Below are positions 5,250 through 5,258 of a DNA stretch of 5,258 nt, piece by piece. Source of the stretch: Coriobacteriia bacterium. Its GTDB lineage: Bacteria > Actinomycetota > Coriobacteriia > Anaerosomatales > JAHIQC01. The translations under genes and the position numbers were made by a program. The DNA lies in the NCBI GenBank assembly GCA_030653635.1, contig JAURYZ010000268.1, positions 1-5,258 on the forward strand. Reading direction: 5' to 3'. The notes beneath the pieces were generated by a model. The model was not told the DNA's origin and did no database searches. It saw only the letters and a program-made list of their open reading frames with translations. Position 1 is the stretch's first letter; every line of letters starts with the position of its first letter.

Positions 5250-5258
5250 GCCAACAAA
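5246..5258 (+). CDS. Start of the next gene (partial, begins MSQQ)
   Basis: An ATG at 5246-5248 overlaps the trmFO stop as ATGA, the same coupling used between yraN and comM. AGGG at 5237-5240 lies five bases upstream as a modest Shine-Dalgarno. Only four codons (Met-Ser-Gln-Gln) are inside the window, so the product cannot be read. In Firmicutes and related lineages the gene after trmFO is usually a XerC/CodV-type tyrosine recombinase, which is the best guess from context alone. Confidence 0.5.

Overview
The window is a compact, moderately GC-rich (about 58-60% by eye) bacterial housekeeping segment. Five complete genes, all on the + strand, occupy nearly every base: rnhB (RNase HII), yraN (UPF0102 nuclease-fold protein), comM/yifB (AAA+ branch-migration helicase), dprA (RecA loader) and trmFO (tRNA U54 methyltransferase). 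A further gene starts 13 bases before the right edge. No mobile element, CRISPR array, tRNA or rRNA is visible. The gene set and order resemble the rnhB / dprA / trmFO / xerC neighbourhood of Firmicutes and deep-branching Actinobacteria. The Bacillus-type N-terminal extension on RNase HII, the presence of folate-dependent TrmFO, the base composition, and a DprA with a variant SGAAIGCD loop point tentatively to a Coriobacteriia-like actinobacterium or another high-GC Gram-positive. This placement is inference, not proof.

Layout: 1-52 holds a possible extended -10 element and a Shine-Dalgarno for rnhB (53-832, GTG start). The 833-969 gap has a weak terminator-like hairpin with a T-rich tail, then a long inverted repeat whose right arm is the yraN ribosome binding site. 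yraN (970-1329), comM (1326-2822) and dprA (2822-3715) are fused end to end by ATGA and TGATG overlaps, so they form one translationally coupled unit. The 3716-3818 gap has a perfect 12-bp tandem duplication and a TACAAT box just upstream of trmFO (3819-5249), which has no Shine-Dalgarno and looks leaderless. The stop of trmFO overlaps the ATG of the next gene.

Functionally, comM and dprA both process incoming single-stranded DNA during natural transformation: DprA protects it and loads RecA, and ComM extends the recombination joint. YraN is a predicted nuclease-like protein of unknown role that travels with them. rnhB removes misincorporated ribonucleotides. trmFO, with its own apparent promoter, makes 5-methyluridine 54 in tRNA.

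I found no wholly new system. The best leads are regulatory: the hairpin that would mask the yraN ribosome binding site, and so could gate the whole yraN-comM-dprA unit, and the leaderless trmFO start. The DprA loop that lacks the usual arginine and the absence of topA between dprA and trmFO also merit a second look.
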